From positions 17,968 through 66,227 of the forward strand of contig NZ_RZNY01000026.1 in NCBI RefSeq assembly GCF_003994475.1: 48,260 nucleotides of DNA. Reading direction: 5' to 3'. Below the pieces are notes generated by a model, which saw nothing but the letters and a program-made list of their open reading frames with translations, was not told the DNA's origin and made no database searches. The first letter of the stretch is position 1. Every line of letters starts with the position of its first letter. Made by a program: the position numbers and the translations under genes. Source of the stretch: Paenibacillus anaericanus (lineage in GTDB: Bacteria > Bacillota > Bacilli > Paenibacillales > Paenibacillaceae). Shown in pieces: positions 25,386 to 35,181 of the stretch.

Positions 25386-27131
25386 ATGACAATAATAAAC
25401 TGTCGCGGTGTTAAAAAAACATTTGGCGAAATGATAGCTCTTAAGAATATTCATCTTGATATCGCAAGTGGTGATCGAATAGGTTTGGTAGGTATAAATG
25501 GCGCTGGAAAAACAACACTGGCTAACATCTTATTTGGTAGCATCCAGCCAGATGAAGGTAGCGTTACCTATCACCGTCAGCAGATGAAGGTGGGTTATCT
25601 GTTGCAATCCACTTCTTATACGGTCAATACATTTTACAATATGATTAGTGACAACGATGAATTCAGCGCGGGGAGCGAATTTCTTGAACTAACTAGCCAT
25701 CTCGGATTAAAAAAGGTCCAGGAGTGGAATTCAGAACGTTTAAGCGGATTAAGTGGTGGGGAGAAAACGAAGCTTGCCATCGCCCATATTTGGGCCTCTC
25801 AGCCTGACTTCCTCATACTAGATGAACCTACGAATCATTTGGATTTTGAGGGCGTCGAATGGCTGATTAACGAACTAAAAACTTATAACGGTACAACGTT
25901 GATCATTTCCCATGATCGTTATTTCCTAGATCAATCTGTAGAGCGAATCCTTGAAATTGAAGATGGGGTCTCGACGAACTATCCCGGTAATTATACATTT
26001 TATCGCGAAGAGAAAAATCGAAGACTTCAAAGCCAAATTCACCAATACGAAGAGCAAAGAAAATACGAACAAAAGATTGAAACGGAGATCGAGCGACTTA
26101 AAAATTGGTCATCTAAAGCCCATCGTGAATCGACCAAAAAGGCAGATAAACACGTTGGATTTAAAGAGTACTATAGAGTCAAAGCGAAGAAAATGGATAA
26201 CCAGGTCAAGTCGCGAATCAAACGTCTGGAGAAAATTGAAATCGAAGGTGTTAAAAAACCGAAAGAAGAAACCAAAGTATCCTTTGACTGGGATAATCCA
26301 GTGAAGCGTGGTAGACGTATTATTGAGGCAGGGCTGATTAGTAAAGCCTACGCTGATAGAATTCTGTTTCGTGACAGTTCCTTTTACATCCAACGTGGGG
26401 AGAAAATCGGGCTACTTGGACCCAACGGTTCCGGTAAAACGACTCTAATTCAAATGATCCTTGGTAAGGAGTCCGTCGATTCGGGAAAGCTCTGGGTTAG
26501 TCCAACCGCTAATATTTCCTACTTAACCCAGGACGTTACGGATTTGAACCCCGAGCGTTCGGTACTAAATCTTATTGAGGAGTCGCATCCCCTTCGTGAT
26601 CAGTCTAGCAAAGCCCGTACATTGCTCGCAGGTATGGGATTTAATGAAGTTATGTTGAAGAAACCGATTAAGCAGTTAAGTCTCGGCGAACGGACACGGG
26701 TTAAGCTGGCTCAATTAATTATGCAAGAGCAAGATTTGCTCATTCTCGATGAACCGACGAATCATCTTGATCTTGCCACTAGGGAACAATTAGAGAAGAC
26801 CTTGTCTTCTTACAGCGGCACCCTGCTCCTAGTATCCCATGACAGATACTTTCTTGAGCAAACCTGTGACAAAATGCTCGTATTTTCGAATGGGAAGATA
26901 CAAAAGGTTGAGGTTGGTTTTGAGGAATATAAGGCCCAAGCGGATCAGAAGAAAGCGGCAGTCAAAGACAACAAGGAAGAGTTAAATGAACAACGAATGA
27001 TTATTGAAAATCGAATCGCCTACTTACTTGGTGAGATAAGTAAATTCAAGCCAGGAGATTCCTCGTACGAATCCTTGGATCAAGAGTTTAAGCAACTGAT
27101 TAAGCAAAAACAGCAGTTGTTAGAGCGGTAA
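25386..27131 (+). CDS. ABC-F ribosomal protection protein (VmlR/Vga-like), antibiotic resistance
   Basis: The 581-residue protein has two ABC ATPase domains: Walker A GINGAGKTT and GPNGSGKTT, signature LSGGE and LSLGE, and Walker B FLILDEPTNHLD and LLILDEPTNHLD. The linker between them (antibiotic-resistance domain) is long and basic, with WSSKAHRESTKKADKHVGFKEYYRVKAKK, closely recalling B. subtilis VmlR. A C-terminal extension (residues about 535-581) is also present. There are no membrane segments: such proteins bind the ribosomal E site and displace lincosamides, streptogramin A and pleuromutilins. ATG 25386 was chosen over GTG 25374 because a GTGGTG site lies about 7 bases before it. The leader with terminators strongly suggests drug-induced expression. 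Confidence 0.9.
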   Translation: MTIINCRGVKKTFGEMIALKNIHLDIASGDRIGLVGINGAGKTTLANILFGSIQPDEGSVTYHRQQMKVGYLLQSTSYTVNTFYNMISDNDEFSAGSEFLELTSHLGLKKVQEWNSERLSGLSGGEKTKLAIAHIWASQPDFLILDEPTNHLDFEGVEWLINELKTYNGTTLIISHDRYFLDQSVERILEIEDGVSTNYPGNYTFYREEKNRRLQSQIHQYEEQRKYEQKIETEIERLKNWSSKAHRESTKKADKHVGFKEYYRVKAKKMDNQVKSRIKRLEKIEIEGVKKPKEETKVSFDWDNPVKRGRRIIEAGLISKAYADRILFRDSSFYIQRGEKIGLLGPNGSGKTTLIQMILGKESVDSGKLWVSPTANISYLTQDVTDLNPERSVLNLIEESHPLRDQSSKARTLLAGMGFNEVMLKKPIKQLSLGERTRVKLAQLIMQEQDLLILDEPTNHLDLATREQLEKTLSSYSGTLLLVSHDRYFLEQTCDKMLVFSNGKIQKVEVGFEEYKAQADQKKAAVKDNKEELNEQRMIIENRIAYLLGEISKFKPGDSSYESLDQEFKQLIKQKQQLLER

Positions 27132-27154
27132 ATGGTTTAGGTTGTGTTGCTTAC

Positions 27155-27832
27155 TTATTTCCGTGCATAAAATAAGGCAAATTCATGATATTTGTAGATA
27201 CAATCTGACTCGGTAAACCCAGCCTCAAGCAACCATTGGAGTTGATCGTTTACAGATGCATTTCGGTCTAGCTTTCTTCGTTCTATTGCGGATTCTAAGA
27301 CTTCAGTAGTTAGGCCATTCCGGCGAATGGTATCCTCCCATTGCTCCTTATAATAAAGATCGAAATAAGGTGAGGAACCCGAGGCCTGATCCGCATTAAC
27401 GAAGATCCCACCCTCCGTCAGGAGATTAGATACATTGAGAAACAGTGTTCTTTTATCCTGATGGGATAAGTGATGTATAGCTAACGAAGAAATGACAACG
27501 TCATACTTCTGCCCCTCAAAATTATAAGTCGCAAAGTCTGCTGTAATATACTGAACGTGAGAATCATCTCTGAATCTGTGACGAGCCCCTTTCAACATCT
27601 CTTCACTCAGATCTATTAAGGTTAACGACGCTTCCGGGTATTTCTGACGCACATACGATGAGAAAAGTCCTGTTCCCGCTCCTAAGTCTAATATTCGCGG
27701 GGCCTGCTGCTCTGTGTTGACTACAGATACCGCCATGCTGTAGAAATCATCGAAACACGGTATTAGCTGCCGACGCTGAAGGTCATAATTTTGTGCTACA
27801 GCATCAAACTGTCTCTTTAATAAGTCGCTCAT
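27155..27832 (-). CDS. Class I SAM-dependent methyltransferase
   Basis: The 225-residue protein has the Methyltransf_25 pattern: motif I ILDLGAGTGLFSSYV, motif II LTLIDLSEEMLKGA, and YDVVISSLAIHHLSHQDK for the post-II and HH-type segment. The family methylates small molecules, tRNA or lipids, and the substrate cannot be told. The start has GGAGATGAG upstream on the minus strand. It is convergent with the ABC-F gene and followed upstream by a shared terminator with the MFS exporter region. Confidence 0.82.
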   Translation of the reverse strand: MSDLLKRQFDAVAQNYDLQRRQLIPCFDDFYSMAVSVVNTEQQAPRILDLGAGTGLFSSYVRQKYPEASLTLIDLSEEMLKGARHRFRDDSHVQYITADFATYNFEGQKYDVVISSLAIHHLSHQDKRTLFLNVSNLLTEGGIFVNADQASGSSPYFDLYYKEQWEDTIRRNGLTTEVLESAIERRKLDRNASVNDQLQWLLEAGFTESDCIYKYHEFALFYARK

Positions 27833-27946
27833 CTCATCTCCACCATTCTTTGAAAATAGAGTTATTCCCTATATTACTGTTGTTATAGAATAAACAGAAA
27901 TATACAAAACGTATGATCTCAATAGGATTTACCTATACAAGCACAA

Positions 27947-27991
27947 AAAAGGAGTGGCACATACGCTTAGGTATGCACCACTCCTTTTGTT
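27947..27991. terminator. Terminator of the downstream MFS exporter
   Basis: The stem AAAAGGAGTGG (27947-27957) / CCACTCCTTTT (27978-27988) with inner ATAC/GTAT carries A's on one side, giving a U-tract when read from the minus-strand exporter gene. Confidence 0.8.
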
Positions 27992-28005
27992 TCTTCACAT
28001 CATCA

Positions 28006-29457
28006 TTATTTCTGGTGTTCCACCTTAACTCGTTTAATAAAGAAAGAACAGATCAGACCCACAATAGCGACACACATACCGAAGATGAATGCGCCTTGCA
28101 CTCCATGTGTGAATGCCGGAAGTAGATTTGCTGGATCTTCTGGGTTCGTAACACCACGCAGATAGCTCTTCTGACCTGCTGCCATAACACTAACGGCAAG
28201 CGCCGTGCCAATTGCACCCGCCACTTGTTGTAATGTGTTCATAATGGCCGTACCATCAGGATATAATTCACGAGGAAGCTGATTAATCCCGTTGGTTTGC
28301 GATGGCATGAAAATCATAGAAACCCCTATCATCAGTGTACTATGCAGTACAATTATGAATGCGTTGGTTGAGGTTACTGAAATACTGGAGAAGAACCACA
28401 TCGCGACAGTAACAATGATTAGACCTGGGATAGCCAGCCACTTTGGTCCATATTTATCGAACAAACGTCCCATGATCGGTGACATAATCCCATTAATAAT
28501 ACCACCTGGTAGTAAGAGCAGTCCCGCTTTGAACGCTGTATACCCTAGCCCTGTAATCAAATACATAGGAAGAATCAACATAGACGATAGAATAATCATC
28601 ATACAAAGAAACACCATAAGCACCCCGACAGAGAACATCGGGAATCTGAATGCGCGTAGATTAATCATTGGCTGCTTCATCATCATTTGGCGAATCCCAA
28701 ATAGAATTAGCGAAACAGCTCCTACAATGATTGCAATGATAACTTTCTGACTACCCCATCCTTCACTTTCCCCTGCACTACTGAAACCGAAGACAATACC
28801 ACCGAATCCAATAGAAGACAACACGATTGATAGCGCATCAATTTTGGGCTTCGTAATCTTCGTTACATTCTGCATAAATAGAATGCCACAAATAAGTGCA
28901 ATAATAAGGACAGGCAAAGCCAACCAGAAGATCCAGTGCCAGCTAAGATTCTCAATCAAAAGTCCTGCAACAGTTGGTCCGATCGCTGGTGCAACCATAA
29001 TAACTAGACCAATCATTCCCATTGCAGCACCACGTTTTTCCGCTGGGAAGATTACCAATATGGTATTGAACATAAGTGGCAATAATAAGCCAGTTCCAAT
29101 CGCTTGAACCACTCTTGCCAGCAGCAAGACCTCAAAAGATGGAGCTAGGGCGGCCAATATTGTACCTAAAATGGAGAAACAAAGTGATGTAATAAACAAC
29201 TGTCTAGTTGTAAACCACTGAAGTAAAAGACCTGAGACCGGAACAAGAATACCTAACGTTAGTAGGTAACCTGTAGTTAACCATTGTGCCGTTGCCGGCG
29301 TAATACTGAGGATTTGCATTAAGTCACTTAAGGCGACATTTAACGCAGTTTCACTAAACATACCGATAAATCCACTCAGTAATAATGAAATCAAAATAGG
29401 CAATACTTTAAGTTGCTTATTGTTGATCTCAGATGTTCCTTGCATAGTTGCTTCCAA
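28006..29457 (-). CDS. DHA2-family (EmrB/QacA, LmrB-like) MFS multidrug exporter
   Basis: The 483-residue membrane protein has the 14-TM pattern. In TM1 there is FSETALNVALSDLMQ, in TM4-5 ARVVQAIGTGLLLPLMF and the antiporter motif C APAIGPTVAGLL. The sequence resembles the LmrB lincosamide exporters of Bacillus. The start is TTG at 29457, because AGGAGG stands 8 bases before it; the first in-frame ATG (29445) is 20 bases from that site. It lies 549 bases from the ABC-F gene on the other strand, so the window holds two different routes of drug resistance near each other. Confidence 0.85.
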   Translation of the reverse strand: MEATMQGTSEINNKQLKVLPILISLLLSGFIGMFSETALNVALSDLMQILSITPATAQWLTTGYLLTLGILVPVSGLLLQWFTTRQLFITSLCFSILGTILAALAPSFEVLLLARVVQAIGTGLLLPLMFNTILVIFPAEKRGAAMGMIGLVIMVAPAIGPTVAGLLIENLSWHWIFWLALPVLIIALICGILFMQNVTKITKPKIDALSIVLSSIGFGGIVFGFSSAGESEGWGSQKVIIAIIVGAVSLILFGIRQMMMKQPMINLRAFRFPMFSVGVLMVFLCMMIILSSMLILPMYLITGLGYTAFKAGLLLLPGGIINGIMSPIMGRLFDKYGPKWLAIPGLIIVTVAMWFFSSISVTSTNAFIIVLHSTLMIGVSMIFMPSQTNGINQLPRELYPDGTAIMNTLQQVAGAIGTALAVSVMAAGQKSYLRGVTNPEDPANLLPAFTHGVQGAFIFGMCVAIVGLICSFFIKRVKVEHQK

Positions 29458-29701
29458 CTTTCCATCCTCCTAATATCTATATCTGTCTATATAATAAAAA
29501 CATAAATCAAGATATTGTGCCAACAATAAATTAATTTTTAATTATTTTTAATCTTTCTGATAAGTCTTCACTCCTGATAATGGTTATCTTTTCGCCATAT
29601 TTTCTGTTCACTTATCCGAAAAATTGTTTCGGTGCGTGTAGCGTATGAAGTTGCAGCATTTGTTTTTTTGGTATATTTTTATCTTCATGGAGGAATGTAT
29701 G

Positions 29702-30931
29702 ATGAAAAATTTTCAGCTTATGTTAGAGAAGTATGCAGAGCTTGTCATCAAAGTAGGCGTTAATATTCAGCCAGGGCAAGTCCTGATCGTTCAATCCCCT
29801 TTGGAGACTGTAGACTTTACACGCTTAGTGGTGTCTAAAGCCTATGAAGCTGGGGCCAAATATGTTCAAGTGGAATGGGAAGATGAACAGGTTACACGCA
29901 TCCGGTATGAGAAGGCGTCTGATGATTCTTTCAGCTACTATCCGAAATGGCAGGCCGACATGATGGAGCAACTCGCCGAGGGTGGCGGAGCCATTTTACA
30001 TATTAAGGTTCCTGATCCTGAACTATTCCGCGGCATCGATTCATCCAAGGTATCCACGGCTGTAAAGGCAGCTGCGATCGCACGGGAGAAATATCAAGGT
30101 TATGTACGTAGTAATAAAGTGAGTTGGTCATTAATTAAAGCTCCAACACGAGCTTGGGCCAATAAGGTATTCGCTGACTTACCGGAAGAAGATCGAGTTG
30201 CGGCCATGTGGGATGCTGTATTCCTCATGAACCGTGTGGGCGATGACGATCCAGTAGCGGCTTGGCGTGAGCATATTGGTGAACTGAAGAAAAGACAGCA
30301 TTACATGAACACGAAACGTTACAAGAGCCTACATTATCGTGCACCTGGAACGGATCTGCATGTTGAGATGCCAGAAGGATATTTGTGGCTCGGTGGCGGC
30401 GATGAGAAGGAAGATGGCGTTTATTTCGTGGCTAATATGCCTACCGAAGAGATTTACACCATGCCACACCGTACAGGTGTGAACGGCACCGTGACAAGTA
30501 CGCTACCACTTAATTTGAACGGACGACTCGTCGAAGGCATTAAGTTAACTTTCAAGGATGGTAAAGTAATCGAATATGATGCAGAATCTGGCCGAGAGCA
30601 TTTGACTTCATTGCTCGATACCGATGAAGGCGCATCTTATCTTGGTGAAATGGCACTTGTGCCTTATGATTCCCCCATTTCTCGCATGAACCGGGTATTC
30701 TACAATACGGGTGTTGATGAGAATGCGTCCTGCCACTTTGCGCTTGGTAGCTCTTACCCTGTCAACATTGAGGGCGGAACCAAACTAAGCAAACAAGAGC
30801 TACTCGCAAGAGGAGCCAACGTCAGCCTGACGCATGTCGATTTCATGATCGGCTCTGCTGAGCTAGAAATTGATGGTGAACTGGCCGACGGAACAATGGA
30901 ACCGGTATTTCGTAAAGGGAGCTGGGCTTAA
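29702..30931 (+). CDS. M29-family aminopeptidase (AmpS/thermophilic type)
   Basis: The 409-residue protein has the M29 pattern. The N-terminal domain starts FQLMLEKYAELVIKVGVNIQPGQ. The C-terminal metal site includes YLGEMALVP (Glu), NASCHFALG (His) and SLTHVDFMIG (His and Asp), all as in AmpS/AmpT. It removes N-terminal amino acids from peptides in the cytosol using two divalent metals. GGAGG lies 8 bases before ATG 29702 and 5 before ATG 29699; the second was chosen. The long N-terminal extension to 29645 has no site. It is a single gene with its own terminator. Confidence 0.92.
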   Translation: MKNFQLMLEKYAELVIKVGVNIQPGQVLIVQSPLETVDFTRLVVSKAYEAGAKYVQVEWEDEQVTRIRYEKASDDSFSYYPKWQADMMEQLAEGGGAILHIKVPDPELFRGIDSSKVSTAVKAAAIAREKYQGYVRSNKVSWSLIKAPTRAWANKVFADLPEEDRVAAMWDAVFLMNRVGDDDPVAAWREHIGELKKRQHYMNTKRYKSLHYRAPGTDLHVEMPEGYLWLGGGDEKEDGVYFVANMPTEEIYTMPHRTGVNGTVTSTLPLNLNGRLVEGIKLTFKDGKVIEYDAESGREHLTSLLDTDEGASYLGEMALVPYDSPISRMNRVFYNTGVDENASCHFALGSSYPVNIEGGTKLSKQELLARGANVSLTHVDFMIGSAELEIDGELADGTMEPVFRKGSWA

Positions 30932-30937
30932 AACTAA

Positions 30938-30984
30938 AAAGGGAGCTGCCTGGATAACTACTTATCCGGACAGTTCCCTTTATC
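30938..30984 (+). terminator. Terminator after aminopeptidase
   Basis: A 20-base imperfect stem (30938-30957 with 30962-30981), with an A-tract on the left and T's on the right, can act on both the aminopeptidase (+) and the heme monooxygenase (-) transcripts. Confidence 0.8.
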
Positions 30985-30987
30985 ATC

Positions 30988-31326
30988 TTATAGATTAAAT
31001 GTAGGAAAGGCTTTGCCCCGTTTAACAATCTCCGCATCGTACATATTAACCACTGTACTAATGATATAAGAAGGCGGTTGCTGGCTTTTCTTATCACGAT
31101 GCCCTTGTATATGTGCATCGCTCTTCTCCCAGTTCTTCCAAGCATCCTGGGATTCCCAGCGAATAACGACAACGACCTCTTCATGTTCTTTACTCTTTCT
31201 ATTCACCATGATACTGATATCAATAAGGCCCTCCATGTTATCAAGTGGACTCTCTCCACTAAATCTGGAAACCACTTTATCGCTATTTCCCTTCTCGACC
31301 ACTATCGTTCTCGTTTGAATGAACAA
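30988..31326 (-). CDS. hmoA: Heme-degrading monooxygenase, HmoA-like (IsdG fold)
   Basis: A 112-residue ABM-fold protein that closely recalls B. subtilis HmoA: NMEGLIDISIMV, EEVVVVIRWESQDAWKNW and SDAHIQGHRDKK. Trp in the WESQDAWKNW segment and His in SDAHIQGHR match the heme-site positions of the IsdG family. It would open heme and release iron. The start was set at TTG 31326 (MFIQTR, as HmoA's MFVQLR) because AGGAGG lies 8 bases upstream of it, but only 2 from the ATG at 31332. A Fur box in its promoter supports the iron role. Confidence 0.85.
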   Translation of the reverse strand: MFIQTRTIVVEKGNSDKVVSRFSGESPLDNMEGLIDISIMVNRKSKEHEEVVVVIRWESQDAWKNWEKSDAHIQGHRDKKSQQPPSYIISTVVNMYDAEIVKRGKAFPTFNL

Positions 31327-31378
31327 GTACATCGCCTCCTACGAAATAATCATCTCAGAATAAATGAAGTATATGTCC

Positions 31379-31408
31379 ATATTAATTGATAGTGATTATC
31401 ATTGTCAA
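31379..31408 (-). promoter_or_regulatory. Promoter with Fur box upstream of hmoA
   Basis: On the minus strand TTGACA (31403-31408) and TAATAT (31379-31384) are 18 bases apart. Within the spacer and -35, 31388-31406 reads GATAGTGATTATCATTGTC, which matches the 19-base Fur consensus at 17 positions. The site would block the polymerase when iron is plentiful. Confidence 0.85.
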
Positions 31409-32349
31409 AGTAAGCTGACAGATTCGCTACTTTCAACTTCCAATTTTGCCTCTACTTCTGCTTGGCTAGGCATCTCTTTACCATATTTGATAAATATCCA
31501 CACGCCTAATAAAATAAGTACGCCTGCTCCAAGCTGAAGCGGGGTAAGTATTTCTCCAAGTAATAACCAAGCCAGTAGTGAAGCAAATACAGGCTCCCCC
31601 AATACGGCCATCGACACGGCAGCGGCGCTAATAAATGTCATCAGCCAATTGAATAAATAATGTCCGAATAACGTAGGAACGATGGCGAGCAGCAAGAAAA
31701 TGCCCCATTCTTTTGGAGCGTAGCCGGTAAACGGGATGCTGTAAAAGATATTGTACATAGCTAATAATGTAGCTGCGATCGCAAAAACCCAAAAGTTGTA
31801 AACAAATACTTTCATCTCTTTCAGTGCATACTTTCCTACAAGTAAATGGGCGGCGATGGCAATCGTTCCGAGTAGAGACAGCAGATCACCTCTGAGTGCC
31901 TCGCCGGACAATTTAAAATCACCCGATCCAATGGCTATCGAGCCGACCAATGCTATACTCATCCCTATGATCATGGCTCGGTTAATCCGGGCACCAAACA
32001 AGAAGAAGGAACCAAACATCACGATAATGGGTTCCAGTGTTAATATAACAGTTGAGCTGGCAACTGACGTTAAGCGTAGAGATCCCATCCACAACAGAAA
32101 ATGAAGACCTAGCATAATACCTGATAATATTAAGAGCTGCCATTGCTTCTTACTTAACCGGAGTATATCGTCACGGTATTTCCACAATAAAGGCAACATG
32201 AGTAAATTCGTCAAATAAAGGCGATACATCGCAATGACCGACACCTCAGCGCTTGACCAGCGTACGAAGATAGAAGAAAAAGAAATAGCGATAATACCAA
32301 TAATATAAAAGATTTGAAATGATCTTGCTGACTGAGTATTCTGGTTCAT
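31405..32349 (-). CDS. EamA-family (DMT) transporter
   Basis: The 314-residue membrane protein has about ten TM helices in two EamA repeats: IGIIAISFSSIFVRWSSAE in the first and SLLGTIAIAAHLLVGKYAL in the second. This is the drug/metabolite transporter superfamily, often exporters of amino acids or metabolites; the substrate is unknown. AAGGAG precedes the ATG at 8 bases. Its stop overlaps the hmoA promoter region, so read-through into hmoA is possible, but hmoA has its own Fur-controlled promoter. Confidence 0.85.
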   Translation of the reverse strand: MNQNTQSARSFQIFYIIGIIAISFSSIFVRWSSAEVSVIAMYRLYLTNLLMLPLLWKYRDDILRLSKKQWQLLILSGIMLGLHFLLWMGSLRLTSVASSTVILTLEPIIVMFGSFFLFGARINRAMIIGMSIALVGSIAIGSGDFKLSGEALRGDLLSLLGTIAIAAHLLVGKYALKEMKVFVYNFWVFAIAATLLAMYNIFYSIPFTGYAPKEWGIFLLLAIVPTLFGHYLFNWLMTFISAAAVSMAVLGEPVFASLLAWLLLGEILTPLQLGAGVLILLGVWIFIKYGKEMPSQAEVEAKLEVESSESVSLL

Positions 32350-32563
32350 TGAGTATGCTCCTTGAAAGGTCTAGTTAAATGCCAACTCACATTATAGCTA
32401 AATTTTAGTTCCAATTATATAAATATATAAAATTCTCCATGCTAGGTTCTTTTCTCTCAATACGTCCTTATAAGCTTTTTCAAATCAGCTCACCATGGTA
32501 CAATATTTTGACTGACTATCGCTGAACGCCTAGTCAAATAAACAAGAGATCGGATATAACCTT

Positions 32564-33727
32564 ATGAAATCAATCAGACTACTACGATCGTTTAATTTCT
32601 TATATTTTGCTCTACTCGCTATGTTCATTCCGTTTCTGCCCGTGTTCTTGGATAAGCAAGGATTAACTCCTGCCCAAATTGGATTTATCATTGGTAGCGG
32701 AGGCATCATTACGATAATTGCTCAGCCTTTATGGGGCATGATTAGTGATCGAACTAGGACAGTACGCAAAGTACTAATGCTACTACTGTTGTGCTCCAGT
32801 GCATTGGGATATATGTTATTTGCATCTGATAGTTATATTGAGCTCATCATATTTGCTATGCTGGTATATTTCTTCCTAATGCCGATTGATCCTCTGACCG
32901 AAAGTTTAAACTTTAGATTGTCTGAATCTGCCGGAATTAGTTACGGATCGATCCGGACTTACGGCGCATTGGGCTATGGAGTCATGGCTTTGTGCTCAGG
33001 CTATATCATGTCTTATCTGGGTGCAAATAGTTTAGCTTATCTCTTTACTGGGGTCGCACTAGTTAGCTTTATCGTGATCTTAGGAATACCTGATGCTCCT
33101 GTCACTGGGAAGCCTGTTACAGTAAAATCGTTGAAAAATTTTCTAAGTAACAAGGAAACGTTATTGTTCCTTATCCTTGTCTTCATATGTTCTGTTCCTG
33201 CACGAATGAACGATACGTTCCTCGGTGTTTACATTTTGGAACTAGGTGGTAGTACTGAGTTAGTCGGGCAAGCCTGGTTTATCGCAGCAATCAGTGAGAT
33301 TGCGGTATTCGCTTTAAGCTTTTGGTGGTTACGAAAAGGTAAAGAACTGATCATCATCTCCATAGCTGCTGCTTTTTATTTCTTGCGATTTTTCATCTCA
33401 GTGTGGATTACGGATCCCCACCTACTGGCATATTTACAAGTTCTACAGTTACTTACGTTTCCGATCTTCTACTCCGCAGCAATTCAATATTTGTACCGTA
33501 TAGTTCCAGAGGAATGGCGTGCGACAGGACAAACCGTTCTGGCCCTTCTCTTCTTCGGGGTATCGGGAATTATAGCTTCCTATGCTGGTGGAGCTATTTA
33601 TCAAACTTTGGGCGCGCAAGCACTGTTCCTAATCATTTCCGTCATGTCATTTATCGGTATGTTGTTCGGATTGGTACTCACACGAAAATATGGAAGCCGT
33701 TCGCATGAAGAAGTAGACCCAGGATAA
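32564..33727 (+). CDS. MFS transporter, PPP-like (12 TM, MFS_1_like)
   Basis: The 387-residue protein has the pattern of small 12-TM MFS proteins: RSFNFLYFALLAMFIPFLPV in TM1, IAQPLWGMISDRTRTVRK (motif A) and SYGSIRTYGALGYGVMAL in TM5. It resembles the YwbF/3-phenylpropionate or nucleoside-type permeases. The substrate is not known. The ribosome binding site before ATG 32564 is weak, but this is the only start giving the family N-terminus. It is convergent with deoD, which may be only coincidental. Confidence 0.8.
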   Translation: MKSIRLLRSFNFLYFALLAMFIPFLPVFLDKQGLTPAQIGFIIGSGGIITIIAQPLWGMISDRTRTVRKVLMLLLLCSSALGYMLFASDSYIELIIFAMLVYFFLMPIDPLTESLNFRLSESAGISYGSIRTYGALGYGVMALCSGYIMSYLGANSLAYLFTGVALVSFIVILGIPDAPVTGKPVTVKSLKNFLSNKETLLFLILVFICSVPARMNDTFLGVYILELGGSTELVGQAWFIAAISEIAVFALSFWWLRKGKELIIISIAAAFYFLRFFISVWITDPHLLAYLQVLQLLTFPIFYSAAIQYLYRIVPEEWRATGQTVLALLFFGVSGIIASYAGGAIYQTLGAQALFLIISVMSFIGMLFGLVLTRKYGSRSHEEVDPG

Positions 33728-33742
33728 GCTATTGCCGCAACA

Positions 33743-33790
33743 AAAAGACCGCTCACTGGGATAACCCTCGTAAGCGGTCTTCTTGTTATT
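33743..33790. terminator. Terminator between MFS gene and deoD
   Basis: The 9-bp stem AAGACCGCT (33745-33753) / AGCGGTCTT (33773-33781) has A's to its left and T-rich sequence to its right. It is usable in both directions. Confidence 0.75.
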
Positions 33791-33813
33791 ACAATTAAAC
33801 TTTACATTTGCAC

Positions 33814-34521
33814 TTAAAGTGCTGCTGCTGTGTCCAAAGCAACTTGGATCATATCGTTGAATGATGTCTGACGTTCCTCTGACGTTGTCTCTTCACCAGT
33901 GATCAGGTGATCGCTAACGGTAAGGATAGACAATGCATTTACTTTGTGTCTTGCAGCTAGCGTGTACAGTGCTGCTGTCTCCATTTCAACACCTAGGATC
34001 CCGTAATCCATCAGCTTTTGTACATAGGTTTTATCATCACGGTAGAACATGTCCGAACTAAACACGTTCCCAACATGAGGGTTAAGCCCACGTGAAGCTG
34101 CAAGTTCATAAGCTGAGAGCAGCAATGGGAAACTAGCGATCGGAGAATAGTCAAAACCTCCGAATATATGGCGATTCATTGAGGAATCGGTACAAGTAGC
34201 TTGCGCCAGTATAACTTCTCGAATACGCACATCTGCCTGCATTGCACCGCATGTACCCACACGGAACAAATTATGTACATTATACTGTGTGATCAGTTCA
34301 TTGGCATAAATACTAAAGGATGGAATTCCCATTCCTGATCCTTGAACAGATATTCTCTTGCCTTTATAATTTCCGGTGAAACCGAGCATACCGCGAACCT
34401 CATTGTAACAAACTACATCCTCAAAATAAGTTTCAGCAATATACTTGGCACGAAGTGGATCACCTGGTAGCAATATCGTTTCCGCAATATCCCCTGGTTT
34501 GGCTGCAATATGAATACTCAT
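33814..34521 (-). CDS. deoD: Purine nucleoside phosphorylase, DeoD type
   Basis: The 235-residue protein is the usual length for hexameric DeoD. Seen: [15 protein letters not shown] (phosphate-binding loop), [33 protein letters not shown] (sugar and base site) and LTVSDHL with the catalytic Asp. It splits purine nucleosides with phosphate into base and ribose-1-phosphate in the cytosol. GGAGG precedes the start. It is monocistronic here, without the rest of a deoxynucleoside operon, which is common in Bacillus relatives. Confidence 0.95.
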   Translation of the reverse strand: MSIHIAAKPGDIAETILLPGDPLRAKYIAETYFEDVVCYNEVRGMLGFTGNYKGKRISVQGSGMGIPSFSIYANELITQYNVHNLFRVGTCGAMQADVRIREVILAQATCTDSSMNRHIFGGFDYSPIASFPLLLSAYELAASRGLNPHVGNVFSSDMFYRDDKTYVQKLMDYGILGVEMETAALYTLAARHKVNALSILTVSDHLITGEETTSEERQTSFNDMIQVALDTAAAL

Positions 34522-34762
34522 CGATAAATTTCCTCCTTCAAACTATTAAAAGAAGCATAAAGTTACAACATGTAATACCCTTAGCTTCTCCCTATATCAT
34601 ACCGTAAATACAAAGAAATCGCCAAAATAGTGACAGGGATCTATTCCTCGTATTACATTTCTCACTTACAATGAGATCGGAGTTGTGTTAATATAATATT
34701 TGTTCAAATATTCAAAGTTTCAGATATATGAATATAGCATGATTGATAAGGAGATATATGAA

Positions 34763-35092
34763 ATGGATCGAAGCGTTCAACAGTTTAAGGCTGAGTTTTT
34801 CAAAGCGCTGGCTCACCCCATGCGTATTCGCATTTTAGAGGTGCTAAGTCAGAAAGAGCAAAATGTGAATGAGCTTCAGACTATCCTTGGTTCAGAAGGT
34901 TCAGCAGTTTCTCAGCAGCTTGCTGTTCTTCGCGCTAAAAATTTGGTCAACAGCGTCAAGGAAGGCACTACGGTCGTCTATTCACTCAGAGATCCACTGA
35001 TTAGTGATCTACTCGTGGTAGCTCGGCAAATATTTGATAACCATCTAGTGGAGTCCATTACACTCCTTGAAGATATGCGTAAACAGAACTAG
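34763..35092 (+). CDS. ArsR-family repressor without cysteines
   Basis: The 109-residue winged-helix protein has the ArsR pattern (FFKALAHPMRIRILEVLSQ, then GSEGSAVSQQLAVLRAKNLV and the wing KEGTTVVYSLRD). No cysteine is present, so it does not use the thiolate metal site of ArsR/CadC. AAGGAG lies 9 bases before ATG 34763; upstream in-frame ATGs lack sites. It stands 89 bases before a SulP transporter in the same direction, and such ArsR-SulP pairs are found in many Bacillota, so it probably represses that transporter. Confidence 0.85.
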   Translation: MDRSVQQFKAEFFKALAHPMRIRILEVLSQKEQNVNELQTILGSEGSAVSQQLAVLRAKNLVNSVKEGTTVVYSLRDPLISDLLVVARQIFDNHLVESITLLEDMRKQN

Positions 35093-35181
35093 GGTACCCA
35101 ATGTTTCTCCGCTGGCAGCGGGGACTCTTTTTTATGTTCCAAAATGAAAAAAGAAAACTTAGAAAAGAAGGGTTACAGAAA

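Noticed and set aside
29576..29594. GATAATGGTTATCTTTTC-like sequence as a Fur box upstream of the aminopeptidase
   Set aside because: Only about 14 of 19 positions match and the right half is poor; the neighbouring genes are not iron related.
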